Assembly (NCBI GenBank): GCA_944323825.1 | Contig: CALUTY010000019.1 | Location: 1 to 44,152 of the forward strand | Length of the DNA stretch: 44,152 nt | DNA from: an uncultured Bacteroidales bacterium | Lineage (GTDB): Bacteria; Bacteroidota; Bacteroidia; Bacteroidales; UBA932 | Direction: 5' to 3' | Shown: one piece after another, positions 1-8,569 of the stretch | Position numbering within the stretch: the first letter of the stretch is position 1 | Layout: each line of letters starts with the position of its first letter | The notes under the pieces: generated by a model | Seen by the model: the letters and a program-made list of their open reading frames with translations, nothing else | What the model was told of the DNA's origin: nothing | Databases searched by the model: none | Made by a program: the position numbers and the translations under genes

Positions 1-27
1 AAGGGTGGGAGAGTAGGCCGCCGCCGC
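1..27 (+). rRNA. rrf: 5S ribosomal RNA, 3' end only
   Basis: The first bases (GGTGGGAGAGTAGG followed by CCGCCGCCG) match the conserved 3' end of bacterial 5S rRNA, where the last bases pair with the 5' end of the molecule. The rest lies outside the window. A strong terminator follows immediately, as expected at the end of an rRNA operon transcribed into the window. The exact 3' end is approximate. Confidence 0.8.
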
Positions 28-35
28 TTTTATCG

Positions 36-76
36 GGTCGCCCGGAGATGGATTTCATCCCCGGGCGACCTTTTTT
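36..76 (+). terminator. rRNA operon intrinsic terminator
   Basis: A 10-base stem, GGTCGCCCGG at 36-45 with CCGGGCGACC at 61-70, has an inner GATG/CATC extension and is followed by six T. It lies directly downstream of the 5S rRNA end and would terminate the rRNA transcript. Confidence 0.9.
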
Positions 77-145
77 ATATCTTTTCTTTCCAGCTTCGGC
101 AATACAAACAGATGGGACTTGCTTGTATTGCATCCGGTTTCTCAT

Positions 146-153
146 TATATTTG
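146..153 (+). promoter_or_regulatory. Bacteroidota -7 element upstream of the biotin operon leader
   Basis: TATATTTG fits TAnnTTTG. A CTTG at 122-125, 20 bases upstream, is an imperfect -33 element. Transcription would start near 160 and run about 400 bases before bioB. It is the only good promoter match I see between the rRNA terminator and bioB, so the whole bio operon may depend on it. Confidence 0.5.
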
Positions 154-163
154 CAACCTTGTC

Positions 164-547
164 ATGAGAAAGATATCTTCATACAGAATCAGGTCCGCCC
201 GTTTCAGAAGATGGAACAGGAGTCCTTATGCTGTATTCAATTCGATCGGAAGACATGTCACCATCGGGCATCTTAAGGCAGATATTGCTGATGCTTCACT
301 TAAAAAGGAAAAAAGCATACATTCTTTGTCTGTCGCCCGTTTTATTCTGGAACATGGCAGGACTTTCAAGCGCGGGACCTTTTCTGGAGATGAGACTTCT
401 TCGCCTCCAGGATTGGCAGAGGTTCTTGCCGCTTTTTCATTTTCTGAAATAAGGTTTGTTTCTGAGGCTTCTGCGGGGCTTCAGAGATGTTTCGCATATA
501 GTTGTGGTCGGAAGGCTTATTGGCTTTCCGGCCATTTTTTTTGTTGA
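164..547 (+). CDS. possible leader protein or leader RNA before bioB
   Basis: A frame of about 127 codons starts with ATG 11 bases after the -7 element and runs to 13 bases before bioB. Its first 50 residues are basic and ordered (ARFRRWNRSPYAVF, then RHVTIGHLKADIAD), and I associate such segments with short uncharacterised Bacteroidales proteins. That is recollection, not a search. The second half looks unstructured, and the frame runs through the terminator-like hairpin at 506-542, which is unusual for a real gene. The true product may be shorter, or the stretch may act only as an untranslated leader. No function can be assigned. Confidence 0.35.
   Translation: MRKISSYRIRSARFRRWNRSPYAVFNSIGRHVTIGHLKADIADASLKKEKSIHSLSVARFILEHGRTFKRGTFSGDETSSPPGLAEVLAAFSFSEIRFVSEASAGLQRCFAYSCGRKAYWLSGHFFC
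506..542 (+). terminator. intrinsic terminator or attenuator just before bioB
   Basis: GGTCGGAAGGC (506-516) pairs with GGCTTTCCGGCC (522-533) using G-T wobbles and is followed by eight T at 535-542. The T run ends 17 bases before the bioB start codon. In this position it would either end a short upstream transcript or act as a conditional terminator for the biotin operon. Confidence 0.65.
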
Positions 548-559
548 TATTATTGGAGT

Positions 560-1525
560 ATGACAGAAGAGTCGGTAGAAAAAATAATAAGTGACGGCGG
601 CCTGGATACGGCAACTGCTCTTGAATATGCAGAGAATATGCCTTTGGATGAACTTCTGGAGGCTGCACAGGCGGTAATGCAGCGGTGCTGCCCGAAGACT
701 TTTGACACCTGTTCCATAATAAATGCGAAATCGGGAAGATGTCCGGAAGACTGCCGGTGGTGTGCGCAGTCTGCCCATCATCAGACAGCTGCTGATGAAT
801 ATCCGCTGCTCTCTCCGGACAGGCTGCTGGAGACGGCCCGGCTGTGCAAGTCCAAGGGTATAGGCCGCTTTTCGATTGTCACCAGCGGAAGACGCTTGAA
901 ACCAGATGAGGTCGAGGGCATCTGTCAGGCTGCAGAGGCCATAGGGAAGGATTGCGGCATCTATATGTGTCTTTCGGCCGGACTCCTTTCAAAGGATGAA
1001 CTTGTACGCCTTCATGATGCCGGGATAAGACGGTACCATTGCAATCTTGAAACTGCTCCTTCATATTTCCCGTCATTATGTACTACGCACACGCAGGAAC
1101 AGAAGTTCAGGACTCTGGAGGCCGCCAGAGAGGCAGGGATGGAAATATGCAGCGGCGGAATAATCGGGATGGGAGAGACGATGGCGCAAAGGATAGAACT
1201 GGCATCTGTGCTGAAGGAGCTTGGTGTAAATTCAGTACCTGTGAATATCCTTTCACCGATAAAGGGTACTGCCCTGGAGTCGCAGCCTCTGATTCCCGAA
1301 GATGAAATACTCAGGACAATAGCCATTTTCAGGCTGATGATGCCGTATGCACGGCTAAGGTTTGCCGGAGGCAGGGCGAGGCTTTCTGAAAAGACGCTGA
1401 TGAAGGCATTCCGTTCAGGCATAAATGCGGCCATCATAGGCGACATGCTGACTACTGTAGGGGCGGATGTGTCTACTGACATGCGGCGGATAAAGGAGGC
1501 GGGTTATACCCTTGCAGTCATTTGA
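560..1525 (+). CDS. bioB: biotin synthase
   Basis: BioB is the radical SAM enzyme that inserts sulfur into dethiobiotin, the last step of biotin synthesis, in the cytoplasm. The protein has 321 residues, normal for the family. The radical SAM cluster motif CPEDCRWC (Cys61, Cys65, Cys68) is followed by AQS, and the BioB signatures YHCNLETAPSYF and CSGGIIGMGE are present. The C-terminal LRFAGGR is also typical. It is first in a co-directional run of six biotin genes, 56 bases ahead of bioA. A TTGGAG lies close before the start codon, which is more of a ribosome-binding site than most genes here have. A terminator-like hairpin directly upstream suggests regulation by attenuation. Confidence 0.97.
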   Translation: MTEESVEKIISDGGLDTATALEYAENMPLDELLEAAQAVMQRCCPKTFDTCSIINAKSGRCPEDCRWCAQSAHHQTAADEYPLLSPDRLLETARLCKSKGIGRFSIVTSGRRLKPDEVEGICQAAEAIGKDCGIYMCLSAGLLSKDELVRLHDAGIRRYHCNLETAPSYFPSLCTTHTQEQKFRTLEAAREAGMEICSGGIIGMGETMAQRIELASVLKELGVNSVPVNILSPIKGTALESQPLIPEDEILRTIAIFRLMMPYARLRFAGGRARLSEKTLMKAFRSGINAAIIGDMLTTVGADVSTDMRRIKEAGYTLAVI

Positions 1526-1581
1526 CAGATGGCGAAGCAGGACTTGATTCCCGATATTGACATGAATAAAATGAATATTAT

Positions 1582-2880
1582 ATGAACAATATTGATTTTG
1601 AAAGAATTACCGATGCGTTTGACAGGGAGCACCTGTGGCATCCCTATACTTCAGCGACAGATCCGCTGCCTGCATATAAGGTGAAGGAGGCACACGGATG
1701 CAGGATAGTCCTGGAAGACGGGACAGAACTCATTGAGGGAATGTCGTCGTGGTGGTGCGCAATACATGGCTATAATCATCCTGTACTTAATGAGGCGGCA
1801 GGAAGACAGCTTGAGAGGATGTCGCATGTGATGTTCGGCGGACTTACTCATGAGCCGGCAATAGAGCTCGGGAAGAAGCTGACGGGGATATTGCCGGAAG
1901 AGTTTACGCATATCTTCTATGCCGACAGCGGTTCGGTGGCAGTGGAAGTTGCCATGAAAATGGCGGTGCAGTACCATTATGCCCTGGGACATCCGGAGAG
2001 ATCGGATTTTGTGACCATTAGGACAGGTTACCACGGGGATACATGGAATGCTATGTCGGTATGTGACCCGGTTACAGGGATGCACAGCATCTTCGGTCCT
2101 GCCCTTCCGGTGAGACATTTTGTGCCTTCTCCGCAGAGCAGGTTTGACGGGGAATGGCTGCAGGAGGACATCCGGCCGTTGGAAAAAGTGTTGGAGGAAC
2201 ACCATGATACGCTTGCCGCACTGATTCTCGAGCCCGTTGTGCAGGGGGCCGGAGGTATGCATTTCTACAATCCGGAGTATCTTCGCCAGGCGTCCATGCT
2301 GTGCAGGAGATATGGCGTGCTGGTGATTTTCGATGAGATAGCGACCGGATTCGGAAGGACGGGACGCCTTTTCGCCTGGGAACATGCCGGGGTGAAGCCG
2401 GACATAATGTGCATAGGAAAGGCTTTGACAGGAGGATATATGACCTTGTCAGCCGTGCTGACGACAGACAAGGTGGCCGAAACCATTTCCGGCAACAGCC
2501 CGCATGCCTTCATGCACGGCCCTACATTCATGGCCAATCCGCTTGCATGTGCCGTTGCCTGTGCTAGTGTGGACCTGCTGCTTTCTTCGGGATGGAAGGA
2601 AAAGGTGAAGTCCATAGAGTCGCAGATGAAAAGGGAACTTGCACCTGCCTCTTTCCTTCCGCAGGTGGCGGAAGTGCGTGTCCTCGGTGCCATCGGAGTG
2701 ATAGAGACAAAAAAGCCGGTGGACATGGCGTGGATGCAGCGCAGGTTCATAGAGGAAGGCATCTGGGTGCGGCCTTTCGGGAAACTCGTCTATATAATGC
2801 CTCCGTTCATAATAAGCCCGGAGGAACTTTCCCGGCTGACATCTGCCCTTGTAAAAATAACATCGGAAATGCCGGAATGA
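1582..2880 (+). CDS. bioA: adenosylmethionine-8-amino-7-oxononanoate aminotransferase
   Basis: BioA is a PLP-dependent class III aminotransferase that converts KAPA to DAPA using S-adenosylmethionine as amino donor. The protein has 432 residues, a normal length. The N-terminal LWHPYTS motif typical of BioA is at residues 18-24, [10 protein letters not shown] follows, and the cofactor-binding Asp is in [14 protein letters not shown] (Asp251). The PLP Schiff-base lysine is Lys280 in CIGKALTGG. It lies 6 bases before bioF and shares its strand, so the two are almost certainly co-transcribed. Confidence 0.97.
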   Translation: MNNIDFERITDAFDREHLWHPYTSATDPLPAYKVKEAHGCRIVLEDGTELIEGMSSWWCAIHGYNHPVLNEAAGRQLERMSHVMFGGLTHEPAIELGKKLTGILPEEFTHIFYADSGSVAVEVAMKMAVQYHYALGHPERSDFVTIRTGYHGDTWNAMSVCDPVTGMHSIFGPALPVRHFVPSPQSRFDGEWLQEDIRPLEKVLEEHHDTLAALILEPVVQGAGGMHFYNPEYLRQASMLCRRYGVLVIFDEIATGFGRTGRLFAWEHAGVKPDIMCIGKALTGGYMTLSAVLTTDKVAETISGNSPHAFMHGPTFMANPLACAVACASVDLLLSSGWKEKVKSIESQMKRELAPASFLPQVAEVRVLGAIGVIETKKPVDMAWMQRRFIEEGIWVRPFGKLVYIMPPFIISPEELSRLTSALVKITSEMPE

Positions 2881-2886
2881 CAACAG

Positions 2887-4095
2887 ATGGTGGATATTGA
2901 AAATATATTGTCGGACCTCGGGACAAAGGGGAATTTGAGGCACCTTGTGCACGCCGGGCATTGCGGCGGCAGCATGCTCATCGGAGGGCAGCGGATGCTC
3001 AACCTTTCATCCAATGATTATCTCGGCCTGGCTTCGGACACTGAGTTTTATGCGGATTTTCTCCGGAATTCAGGGCTGGGGGATTATGTCATGAAGACAA
3101 TGTCCGGAGAATCTGTGTACGGGAAATGTATTCCGGAGCAATTCTTGTTTTCCTCATCTTCTTCTCGGCTTCTGACCGGGAATTTCAGCATATATGAGGC
3201 CGTGGAGAATGAATTGTGTGCGTTGTACGGCACGGAGGCAGCCCTCGTGTTCGGAAGCGGATACCACGCCAATTCAGGAATACTTCCTGCAGTGACCGGA
3301 CCTGACGATGTCATCCTTGCAGACAAGCTGGTGCATGCCAGCATCATAGACGGCATAAGGCTGAGTCCGGCGAAGACTGTAAGATACAGACATCAGGATC
3401 TGGACCAGCTGGAATCCCTGCTGAAAAGGCATCACACAGCCTGCGGAAAAATCTTCATAGTCACTGAAAGCATATTCAGCATGGACGGGGATGTGACTGA
3501 TCTTGCAAGGCTGGCTGCTCTGAAAAAGGAGTATGGGAATGTCATGCTTTATGTGGATGAGGCCCATGCCGTCGGGGTACGGGGCAGGACAGGGCTTGGA
3601 GTGGCACAGGAGCAGGACTGCATTCCGGATATTGACTTTCTCATAGGCACGCTTGGGAAGGCTCTTGCCTCTGCGGGGGGCTATGTGCTCTGCACGAAGG
3701 CTGTGAGGGATTTCCTTGTCAACAGGATGAGGACATTCATATTCACTACAGCCCTCCCTCCGGTCAATATTCTCTGGACGCTGCATGTCCTGAAACGGCT
3801 TCCCGGCATGTCGGACCGCCGGGACCGTCTTGCCTCGCTTTCGGAGCGGCTCAGGAAAGGGCTTGCCGGGGCAGGATATGTTTCAGACTCGGATAGCCAG
3901 ATAGTGCCGCTCGTGGCAGGAGAAAGCTTTAAGGCAGTGGAAATGGCCGGGATGTTCCAGCGGAACGGATTTTATCTCCTTCCTGTCAGGCCGCCTACAG
4001 TTCCGGAGGGCACATCCCGGCTGCGGATTTCGTTGACGGCTTCCGTCACCGGTGATGATGTGGATCGCCTTCTCTCCTTATTGCAAAAAAAATGA
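2887..4095 (+). CDS. bioF: 8-amino-7-oxononanoate synthase
   Basis: BioF joins pimeloyl-ACP and alanine to give KAPA, using PLP. The protein has 402 residues. Family features are SSNDYLGLAS at 41-50, SRLLTGN, DEAHAVGVRGRTGLG, and the PLP lysine Lys258 in GTLGKALASAGGY. An insertion of roughly 20-25 residues (about 65-90) separates SSNDYLGL from SRLLTGN, longer than in the E. coli enzyme. Other members of the alpha-oxoamine synthase family are possible by fold, but the position between bioA and bioG settles the role. Its stop lies 7 bases before the bioG start. Confidence 0.95.
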   Translation: MVDIENILSDLGTKGNLRHLVHAGHCGGSMLIGGQRMLNLSSNDYLGLASDTEFYADFLRNSGLGDYVMKTMSGESVYGKCIPEQFLFSSSSSRLLTGNFSIYEAVENELCALYGTEAALVFGSGYHANSGILPAVTGPDDVILADKLVHASIIDGIRLSPAKTVRYRHQDLDQLESLLKRHHTACGKIFIVTESIFSMDGDVTDLARLAALKKEYGNVMLYVDEAHAVGVRGRTGLGVAQEQDCIPDIDFLIGTLGKALASAGGYVLCTKAVRDFLVNRMRTFIFTTALPPVNILWTLHVLKRLPGMSDRRDRLASLSERLRKGLAGAGYVSDSDSQIVPLVAGESFKAVEMAGMFQRNGFYLLPVRPPTVPEGTSRLRISLTASVTGDDVDRLLSLLQKK

Positions 4096-4102
4096 AATAA
4101 AC

Positions 4103-4828
4103 ATGAGACAATATTTTTTGAAAAATGAAGGGAGTGAATCTCTTCTGCTGTTTTTCGGAGGATGGGGGAGCGGTCCGGAACTTTTTTCGGACTGCGTAAT
4201 AATGCCGGGGCATGACTGCATGCTCTGCTATGACTACAGGACTCCCGACTTTGACTGCAGCCTTCTGGACAATTACCGGAATATATATCTTCTGGCATGG
4301 TCGATGGGCGTGTGGGTGGCGGACCGCATATTGTCAGGGGACGGGATGGAATCTGCCCGCGGCCGTCTTGTCAGATGCGTGGCTGTCGGAGGGACATTGG
4401 CTCCGATTGATGACACAATGGGAATACCTGTGCCGGTGTTCAAGGGAACATTGGAAGGGATGTCCGCCCCTGTCCTGGCGAAGTTCAGACGCAGGATGTG
4501 CGGAAAGGATCTCGGATATTTCATGGAGCATCTGCCGGACAGGGGACCTGATGAACTGAAGGATGAACTGGCCTCATTGTATGCCCAAGTGACAGAAAAT
4601 CCGGGAAAATATGGCACCCGGTATGCTTCAGCCGAAGAAAGTCCGATGACACTTCCTGCAGAAAAGGGACACATTCATTGGAACCTCGCCGTTGTCGGGG
4701 GGAATGATCTCATTTTTCCGGCATCCAACCAGCTTGCGGCATGGAAAGACAATGCGGACAGGGTACTGCAGACGGATTCCGCCCATTATGACAGGGTCCT
4801 TTTCGAAAGGCTCCTGAAAGGTATATGA
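4103..4828 (+). CDS. bioG: pimeloyl-ACP methyl ester esterase, BioG type (DUF452)
   Basis: BioG removes the methyl group from pimeloyl-ACP methyl ester, closing the pimelate-making phase started by BioC. It replaces BioH in this organism. The 241-residue protein is an alpha/beta hydrolase with the oxyanion-side motif LFFGGWGSG at the N terminus, the nucleophile Ser67 in LAWSMGVW and a likely catalytic His228 in DSAHYD. I chose the ATG at 4103, after the bioF stop and directly before MRQYFLKN, which matches the usual BioG start. An upstream in-frame ATG overlapping bioF is less likely. An 80-base gap carrying a short interspersed repeat separates it from bioC. Confidence 0.92.
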   Translation: MRQYFLKNEGSESLLLFFGGWGSGPELFSDCVIMPGHDCMLCYDYRTPDFDCSLLDNYRNIYLLAWSMGVWVADRILSGDGMESARGRLVRCVAVGGTLAPIDDTMGIPVPVFKGTLEGMSAPVLAKFRRRMCGKDLGYFMEHLPDRGPDELKDELASLYAQVTENPGKYGTRYASAEESPMTLPAEKGHIHWNLAVVGGNDLIFPASNQLAAWKDNADRVLQTDSAHYDRVLFERLLKGI

Positions 4829-4858
4829 TATCAGAACAATGCCCCATGTTGTCGTTCT

Positions 4859-4883
4859 GACTGTAGGGCGAAGCCCGAAGTGG
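4859..4883. repeat. short interspersed repeat, copy 1 (between bioG and bioC)
   Basis: The core GACYGTAGGGCGAAGCCC followed by GRAGTGG is shared with 24766-24790, differing only at two purine or pyrimidine positions. The centre, GGGC-GAA-GCCC, is a small palindrome. Weaker similarity extends on both sides (CCCC and TTGTC upstream, TGC downstream). It lies in the 80-base bioG-bioC gap and does not break the operon. Confidence 0.75.
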
Positions 4884-4908
4884 AGAAACCTGCTTTGTAT
4901 TTATTAAT

Positions 4909-5700
4909 ATGGACAAGGAATTTGTAAGGGAGAGATTTTCAAAAGCTGCAGGAACATACGATGACAATGCCGTTGTGCAGAGGATGATGGCCGGAAGGCT
5001 TTATGAACTTCTTGCCGGAGAGGGAGGGACTAGATTCGGCAGAGTGCTTGAAATCGGCTGCGGAACGGGATGCCTTTCACGGGTATTCCTGGAACATTGC
5101 CGTCCTGAGAGGATGTGGCTCAACGACCTGTGTCCGGAAATGGAATCTTTTGTGTCGGATCTTCTGTCTGACAGGACCTGTTTTTTCTCCGGTGATGCCG
5201 AGAAATCGGATTTGCCGGACGGTCTGGACCTTATAATGTCATCGTCCGTGATGCAGTGGTTTGTTGATCTGCCTGGATTTTTCCGGAAATGCGCATCTTC
5301 ATTGGGAGATATGGGCGGCGGAGGAATGCTTGCATTCAGCACATTCGGGAAGAGGAATCTCGAAGAGATACAGGCACTTGAAGGGACTTCGCTTGAATAT
5401 CTGACGGCCGGGGAACTGACGGAAATGCTGGAGCCGATGTTCGATGTATTGGTGACTGAGGAGAATACAGTGCGTCTGGAGTTCGCTTCCCCGATGGATG
5501 TGCTCAGGCATCTGAAAGATACCGGGGTTACAGGGCTGAAGAAGGAACCTTGGACCAGAGGCAGGCTTGAATCATTCTGCAGAAGGTATGCTGAAGAATT
5601 CCCGGCTGCTTCACATTCCGGAGATGCAGTAAGGCTTACTTACCATCCGATGTTTTTCGTGTGCAGGAAAAGGCATTCAAAAAGATATGGTCAAAAATGA
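4909..5700 (+). CDS. bioC: malonyl-ACP O-methyltransferase
   Basis: BioC methylates the free carboxyl of malonyl-ACP so that fatty-acid synthesis can build the pimeloyl chain. The 263-residue protein has the class I SAM-binding motif VLEIGCGTG near residue 45, followed by LNDLCPEM and the acidic SGDAEKSDLP. The N-terminal FSKAAGTYDDNAVVQ is the BioC signature for this family. A BioC-BioG pair is known in several lineages as a replacement for BioC-BioH. Its 3' end lies just before the bioD start. Confidence 0.94.
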   Translation: MDKEFVRERFSKAAGTYDDNAVVQRMMAGRLYELLAGEGGTRFGRVLEIGCGTGCLSRVFLEHCRPERMWLNDLCPEMESFVSDLLSDRTCFFSGDAEKSDLPDGLDLIMSSSVMQWFVDLPGFFRKCASSLGDMGGGGMLAFSTFGKRNLEEIQALEGTSLEYLTAGELTEMLEPMFDVLVTEENTVRLEFASPMDVLRHLKDTGVTGLKKEPWTRGRLESFCRRYAEEFPAASHSGDAVRLTYHPMFFVCRKRHSKRYGQK

Positions 5701-5710
5701 TATGAATTAT

Positions 5711-6355
5711 ATGAAGAAGAATGTGTTTTTTGTGAGCGGGATTGATACCGGGGTGGGGAAAAGCTACGCCACGGGATATCTCGCGAAGGTATGGAATGAA
5801 AAAGGCATAAGGACCATAACCCAGAAACTGGTCCAGACAGGAAATACGGATGTCTCGGAGGACATAGAGCTGCACAGGAAGATTATGGGCTGCGGTTTTC
5901 TTCCTGAGGATGACGAGAAGCTGACCATGCCTGAAATCTTTTCTTACCCGTGTTCGCCGCATCTTGCCGCGGAAATTGACGGCAGAGAGATTGATTTCGG
6001 CAAGATTGAGTCGGCAGCTGTGGCCTTGAGTGAAAGGTACGATGCCGTGCTTCTCGAAGGGGCTGGAGGACTGATGGTGCCCCTGACACGCTCCCTGCTC
6101 ACTTTGGACTATGCTGCGGAAAAGGGCTGGCCGCTTATTCTTGTCACATCCGGCAAGCTCGGAAGCATCAACCACACCCTGCTCAGCCTTGAGGCTGCAA
6201 AAAGGCACGGGCTTGAACTGAAACTGCTGATGTTCAACCTCTATCCGCAGGAGGAGGATACTACAATATCTGATGATACTCAGAAATATATCCAGGATTA
6301 TCTTGCTTCGGAATTTCCGGATGCGGAATACATGACAGTGCCGCTCATGAAATGA
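5711..6355 (+). CDS. bioD: dethiobiotin synthetase
   Basis: BioD closes the ureido ring of dethiobiotin from DAPA, CO2 and ATP. The ATG at 5711 gives a 214-residue protein beginning MKKNVFFVSGIDTGVGKS, with the P-loop GIDTGVGKS at the usual position. Two upstream in-frame ATGs (5687, 5702) exist, the first overlapping bioC. LLEGAGGLMVPL is the second conserved motif. It ends the biotin operon. Its stop codon is 5 bases from the 3' end of the convergent SRP RNA. Confidence 0.95.
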   Translation: MKKNVFFVSGIDTGVGKSYATGYLAKVWNEKGIRTITQKLVQTGNTDVSEDIELHRKIMGCGFLPEDDEKLTMPEIFSYPCSPHLAAEIDGREIDFGKIESAAVALSERYDAVLLEGAGGLMVPLTRSLLTLDYAAEKGWPLILVTSGKLGSINHTLLSLEAAKRHGLELKLLMFNLYPQEEDTTISDDTQKYIQDYLASEFPDAEYMTVPLMK

Positions 6356-6360
6356 AAAAA

Positions 6361-6457
6361 GGGTAAGCTTATTACATCGCACCGCTACAACCTCCTGCCC
6401 TTGCTGCCTTCCGGCCCTGGGGGAGTTCAGAGGGAGCTGGTCGTGTAAGACTTACCC
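6361..6457 (-). ncRNA. ffs: signal recognition particle RNA (small bacterial type)
   Basis: On the minus strand the ends GGGTAAG (6451-6457) and CTTACCC (6361-6367) pair. The apical hairpin holds the conserved domain IV sequence GGGCCGGAAGGCAGCAAGGG, with the GGAA tetraloop and the asymmetric A-rich loop that binds Ffh. About 97 bases is normal for a 4.5S-type RNA. The terminal stem is followed on the minus strand by six T, so it also serves as terminator. A full consensus promoter lies directly upstream. Confidence 0.95.
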
Positions 6458-6461
6458 GGCA

Positions 6462-6491
6462 CAAAGATACGCAAAATTTCTTTACTGCAAA
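6462..6491 (-). promoter_or_regulatory. SRP RNA promoter
   Basis: On the minus strand TTTG (6488-6491) and TATCTTTG (6462-6469) are separated by 18 bases. This is a full match to the Bacteroidota -33/-7 pattern. The SRP RNA starts about 5 bases downstream. Confidence 0.9.
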
Positions 6492-6535
6492 AATGTTTGA
6501 CAAAAGTCCGATGAAATTTAATCGGATTCATCTTG

Positions 6536-7012
6536 TCATTTCAGGCTGTCGAAGATCAGGGGCAGGATGTCGTCGACCCTGCTGAATTTCCATATTTTCT
6601 CCGCCCCGACCATGATTATCTCCATCGGGCGGCCTCCGCGTGTCTGGTATTCTGCCATGACCTGCCGGCATGCCCCGCATGGGGTGGCAGGTACACTGCA
6701 AAGTTTCCCGTCTTTGCATCCGGCTACCGCCAGGGTTTCCATCATGGCGTCAGGATATTGGGCGGCGGCATGAAACATGGCCGTGCGCTCTGCGCAGAGT
6801 CCGGAAGGATAGGCCATGTTTTCCTGGTTGGAGCCCGTTACAATCTTTCCGTTTGAAAGTCTGATGGCCGCTCCGACATTGAAATGCGAATATGGAGTAT
6901 AGGCATTTTCAGACGCCTTTATTGCCGCTGCCGCCAGTTCCCTGTCCTCGGGAGAAAGCTGTCCGATGCTGTCGTATTCTGTGTAGCTTATGTTTATTTC
7001 TCTTGTTGTCAT
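6536..7012 (-). CDS. cdd: cytidine deaminase
   Basis: The enzyme hydrolyses cytidine or deoxycytidine to uridine in pyrimidine salvage. The zinc site is complete: CAERTAMFHA supplies Cys and catalytic Glu, and PCGACRQVM supplies two Cys. YSHFNVGAA and NQENMAYPSGLCAE are family motifs. I chose the ATG at 7012 (MTTREINIS, 158 residues). The open frame extends ten codons further only through a TTG. The gene stands alone, divergent from mnmA, with the SRP RNA downstream. Confidence 0.93.
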   Translation of the reverse strand: MTTREINISYTEYDSIGQLSPEDRELAAAAIKASENAYTPYSHFNVGAAIRLSNGKIVTGSNQENMAYPSGLCAERTAMFHAAAQYPDAMMETLAVAGCKDGKLCSVPATPCGACRQVMAEYQTRGGRPMEIIMVGAEKIWKFSRVDDILPLIFDSLK

Positions 7013-7035
7013 TTCCGGCAATGTTTGTTTTACTT

Positions 7036-7065
7036 TTTCCAAGTGACCATAAAGTGTTATATTTG
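7036..7065 (+). promoter_or_regulatory. promoter of mnmA
   Basis: TATATTTG at 7058-7065 matches the -7 element, with TTTC at 7036-7039 as a near -33 element 18 bases upstream. The start codon lies about 140 bases downstream, leaving a 5' leader with no structure I could identify. Confidence 0.65.
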
Positions 7066-7207
7066 CAGTCCAATGCGGTCACCATACAAACAAATATAGC
7101 AATTTTATCGGAAGTTGCCGTGACTGCATGCAGTTTTTTGTGATTGACAGCCGTTTATGGACGGATTTTGTCATGGATATGTTCAATTTGTCTTTCTTTT
7201 GTCTGAA

Positions 7208-8569
7208 ATGAAAGTATGCGTAGGACTCTCCGGAGGCGTGGATTCAAGCGTTGCAGCCCTTCTTCTGAAAAGGGCCGGATATGATGTGTTTGCCCTCTTC
7301 ATGCAGAACTGGCATGATACAGCCGGGACGCTTCACGGTGACTGCGAATGGGAAGAGGACCGTTTCGTGGCAGAAATGGTTGCGCGGAAGATAGGCATTC
7401 CGTTTTATTTTGTGGATTTGAGCGATGAATACCGCAGACGCGTGGTGGACTATATGTTCGATGAGTATTCGAAGGGACGGACACCGAATCCGGATGTCTT
7501 GTGCAACAGGGAGATAAAGTTCGATGCCTTTCTGAACTGCGCAATGCGGCTCGGGGCGGATTATGTAGCAACGGGGCATTATTGCAGGAAAGACAGTATC
7601 ATAGGGGCTGACGGAAAGCCTGTCTACAGGATTTTCGCAGGCGCGGACTCCAACAAGGACCAGAGCTATTTCCTCTGCCAGCTCACTCAGGAGCAGCTTG
7701 CCCGTGCCATGTTTCCTATAGGTGACATTGAAAAGCCGGAAGTACGCCGCATTGCCCGGGAGGCGGATCTGCCGTCGGCGGACAAGAAGGATTCGCAGGG
7801 GATATGCTTTGTGGGGAAGGTCGATCTGCCGACATTCCTGCAGCAGAAGCTCAAGCCGAACGAAGGGGACATTGTGGAGGTCTATGATGCCTTTTATGGG
7901 CAAAATGACCAGTACGGCTTCATAAGGTCAACTCTTGAATCCCTGAAGCATGATGACATCAGGAAAAATGACAGTTCTGGGGAAAGAGAGTTTTCCGTAC
8001 CGGAATTGTCGCCTGAAAAATTGGCTGCACTGGATGAGGATCTGATCGTGAGGCTGTCAGAACCGGTGACCTACGAAGGCATCCGTTTCGAAACGGAGAC
8101 CTACAGGGCCGGGAAAAGGCATGTGAAGAAGACTAGATACAAGGAGAACCCTTACGGAAAAATCATAGGAAAGCATGACGGAGCGCAGTTCTATACGATA
8201 GGCCAGCGCAAGGGTCTCAATGTAGGCGGGCACAGGGAACCTGTCTTCGTGATTTCCACCGACATTGTCACCAATACGATATATGTCGGGGAGGGGTACA
8301 GTCACAAGGGGCTTTTCCGCAGCTGTCTGAGAATCCTTCCAGAGGATGTGCACTGGATACGGCCGGACATTCGGATGACGCTGGGGGAAACACGACGCTA
8401 CCGTGTGCGCATACGTTATCGTCAGCCGCTGCAGGATGCCACCGTAGTGATGCGCAGCAGCGGGATATTCATCCTTTTCGATACGCCTCAGCGCGGCATC
8501 ACTCCCGGCCAGTTCGCCGTCTGGTATGACAATGAGGAGATGGTCGGCTCCGGAGTCATTTACCGCTGA
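7208..8569 (+). CDS. mnmA: tRNA-specific 2-thiouridylase MnmA
   Basis: MnmA thiolates U34 of Lys, Glu and Gln tRNAs. The PP-loop SGGVDSS is at residues 8-14 and the catalytic cysteines are Cys99 (LCNREIKF) and Cys200 (GICFVGK). I chose the ATG at 7208 because MKVCVGLSGGVDSS is the usual start. The protein has 453 residues against about 360 in E. coli. The extra length is mainly an insertion at about residues 226-320, between GDIVEV and YTIGQRKGL. Its last 14 bases overlap the end of the convergent flavoprotein gene. Confidence 0.94.
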   Translation: MKVCVGLSGGVDSSVAALLLKRAGYDVFALFMQNWHDTAGTLHGDCEWEEDRFVAEMVARKIGIPFYFVDLSDEYRRRVVDYMFDEYSKGRTPNPDVLCNREIKFDAFLNCAMRLGADYVATGHYCRKDSIIGADGKPVYRIFAGADSNKDQSYFLCQLTQEQLARAMFPIGDIEKPEVRRIAREADLPSADKKDSQGICFVGKVDLPTFLQQKLKPNEGDIVEVYDAFYGQNDQYGFIRSTLESLKHDDIRKNDSSGEREFSVPELSPEKLAALDEDLIVRLSEPVTYEGIRFETETYRAGKRHVKKTRYKENPYGKIIGKHDGAQFYTIGQRKGLNVGGHREPVFVISTDIVTNTIYVGEGYSHKGLFRSCLRILPEDVHWIRPDIRMTLGETRRYRVRIRYRQPLQDATVVMRSSGIFILFDTPQRGITPGQFAVWYDNEEMVGSGVIYR

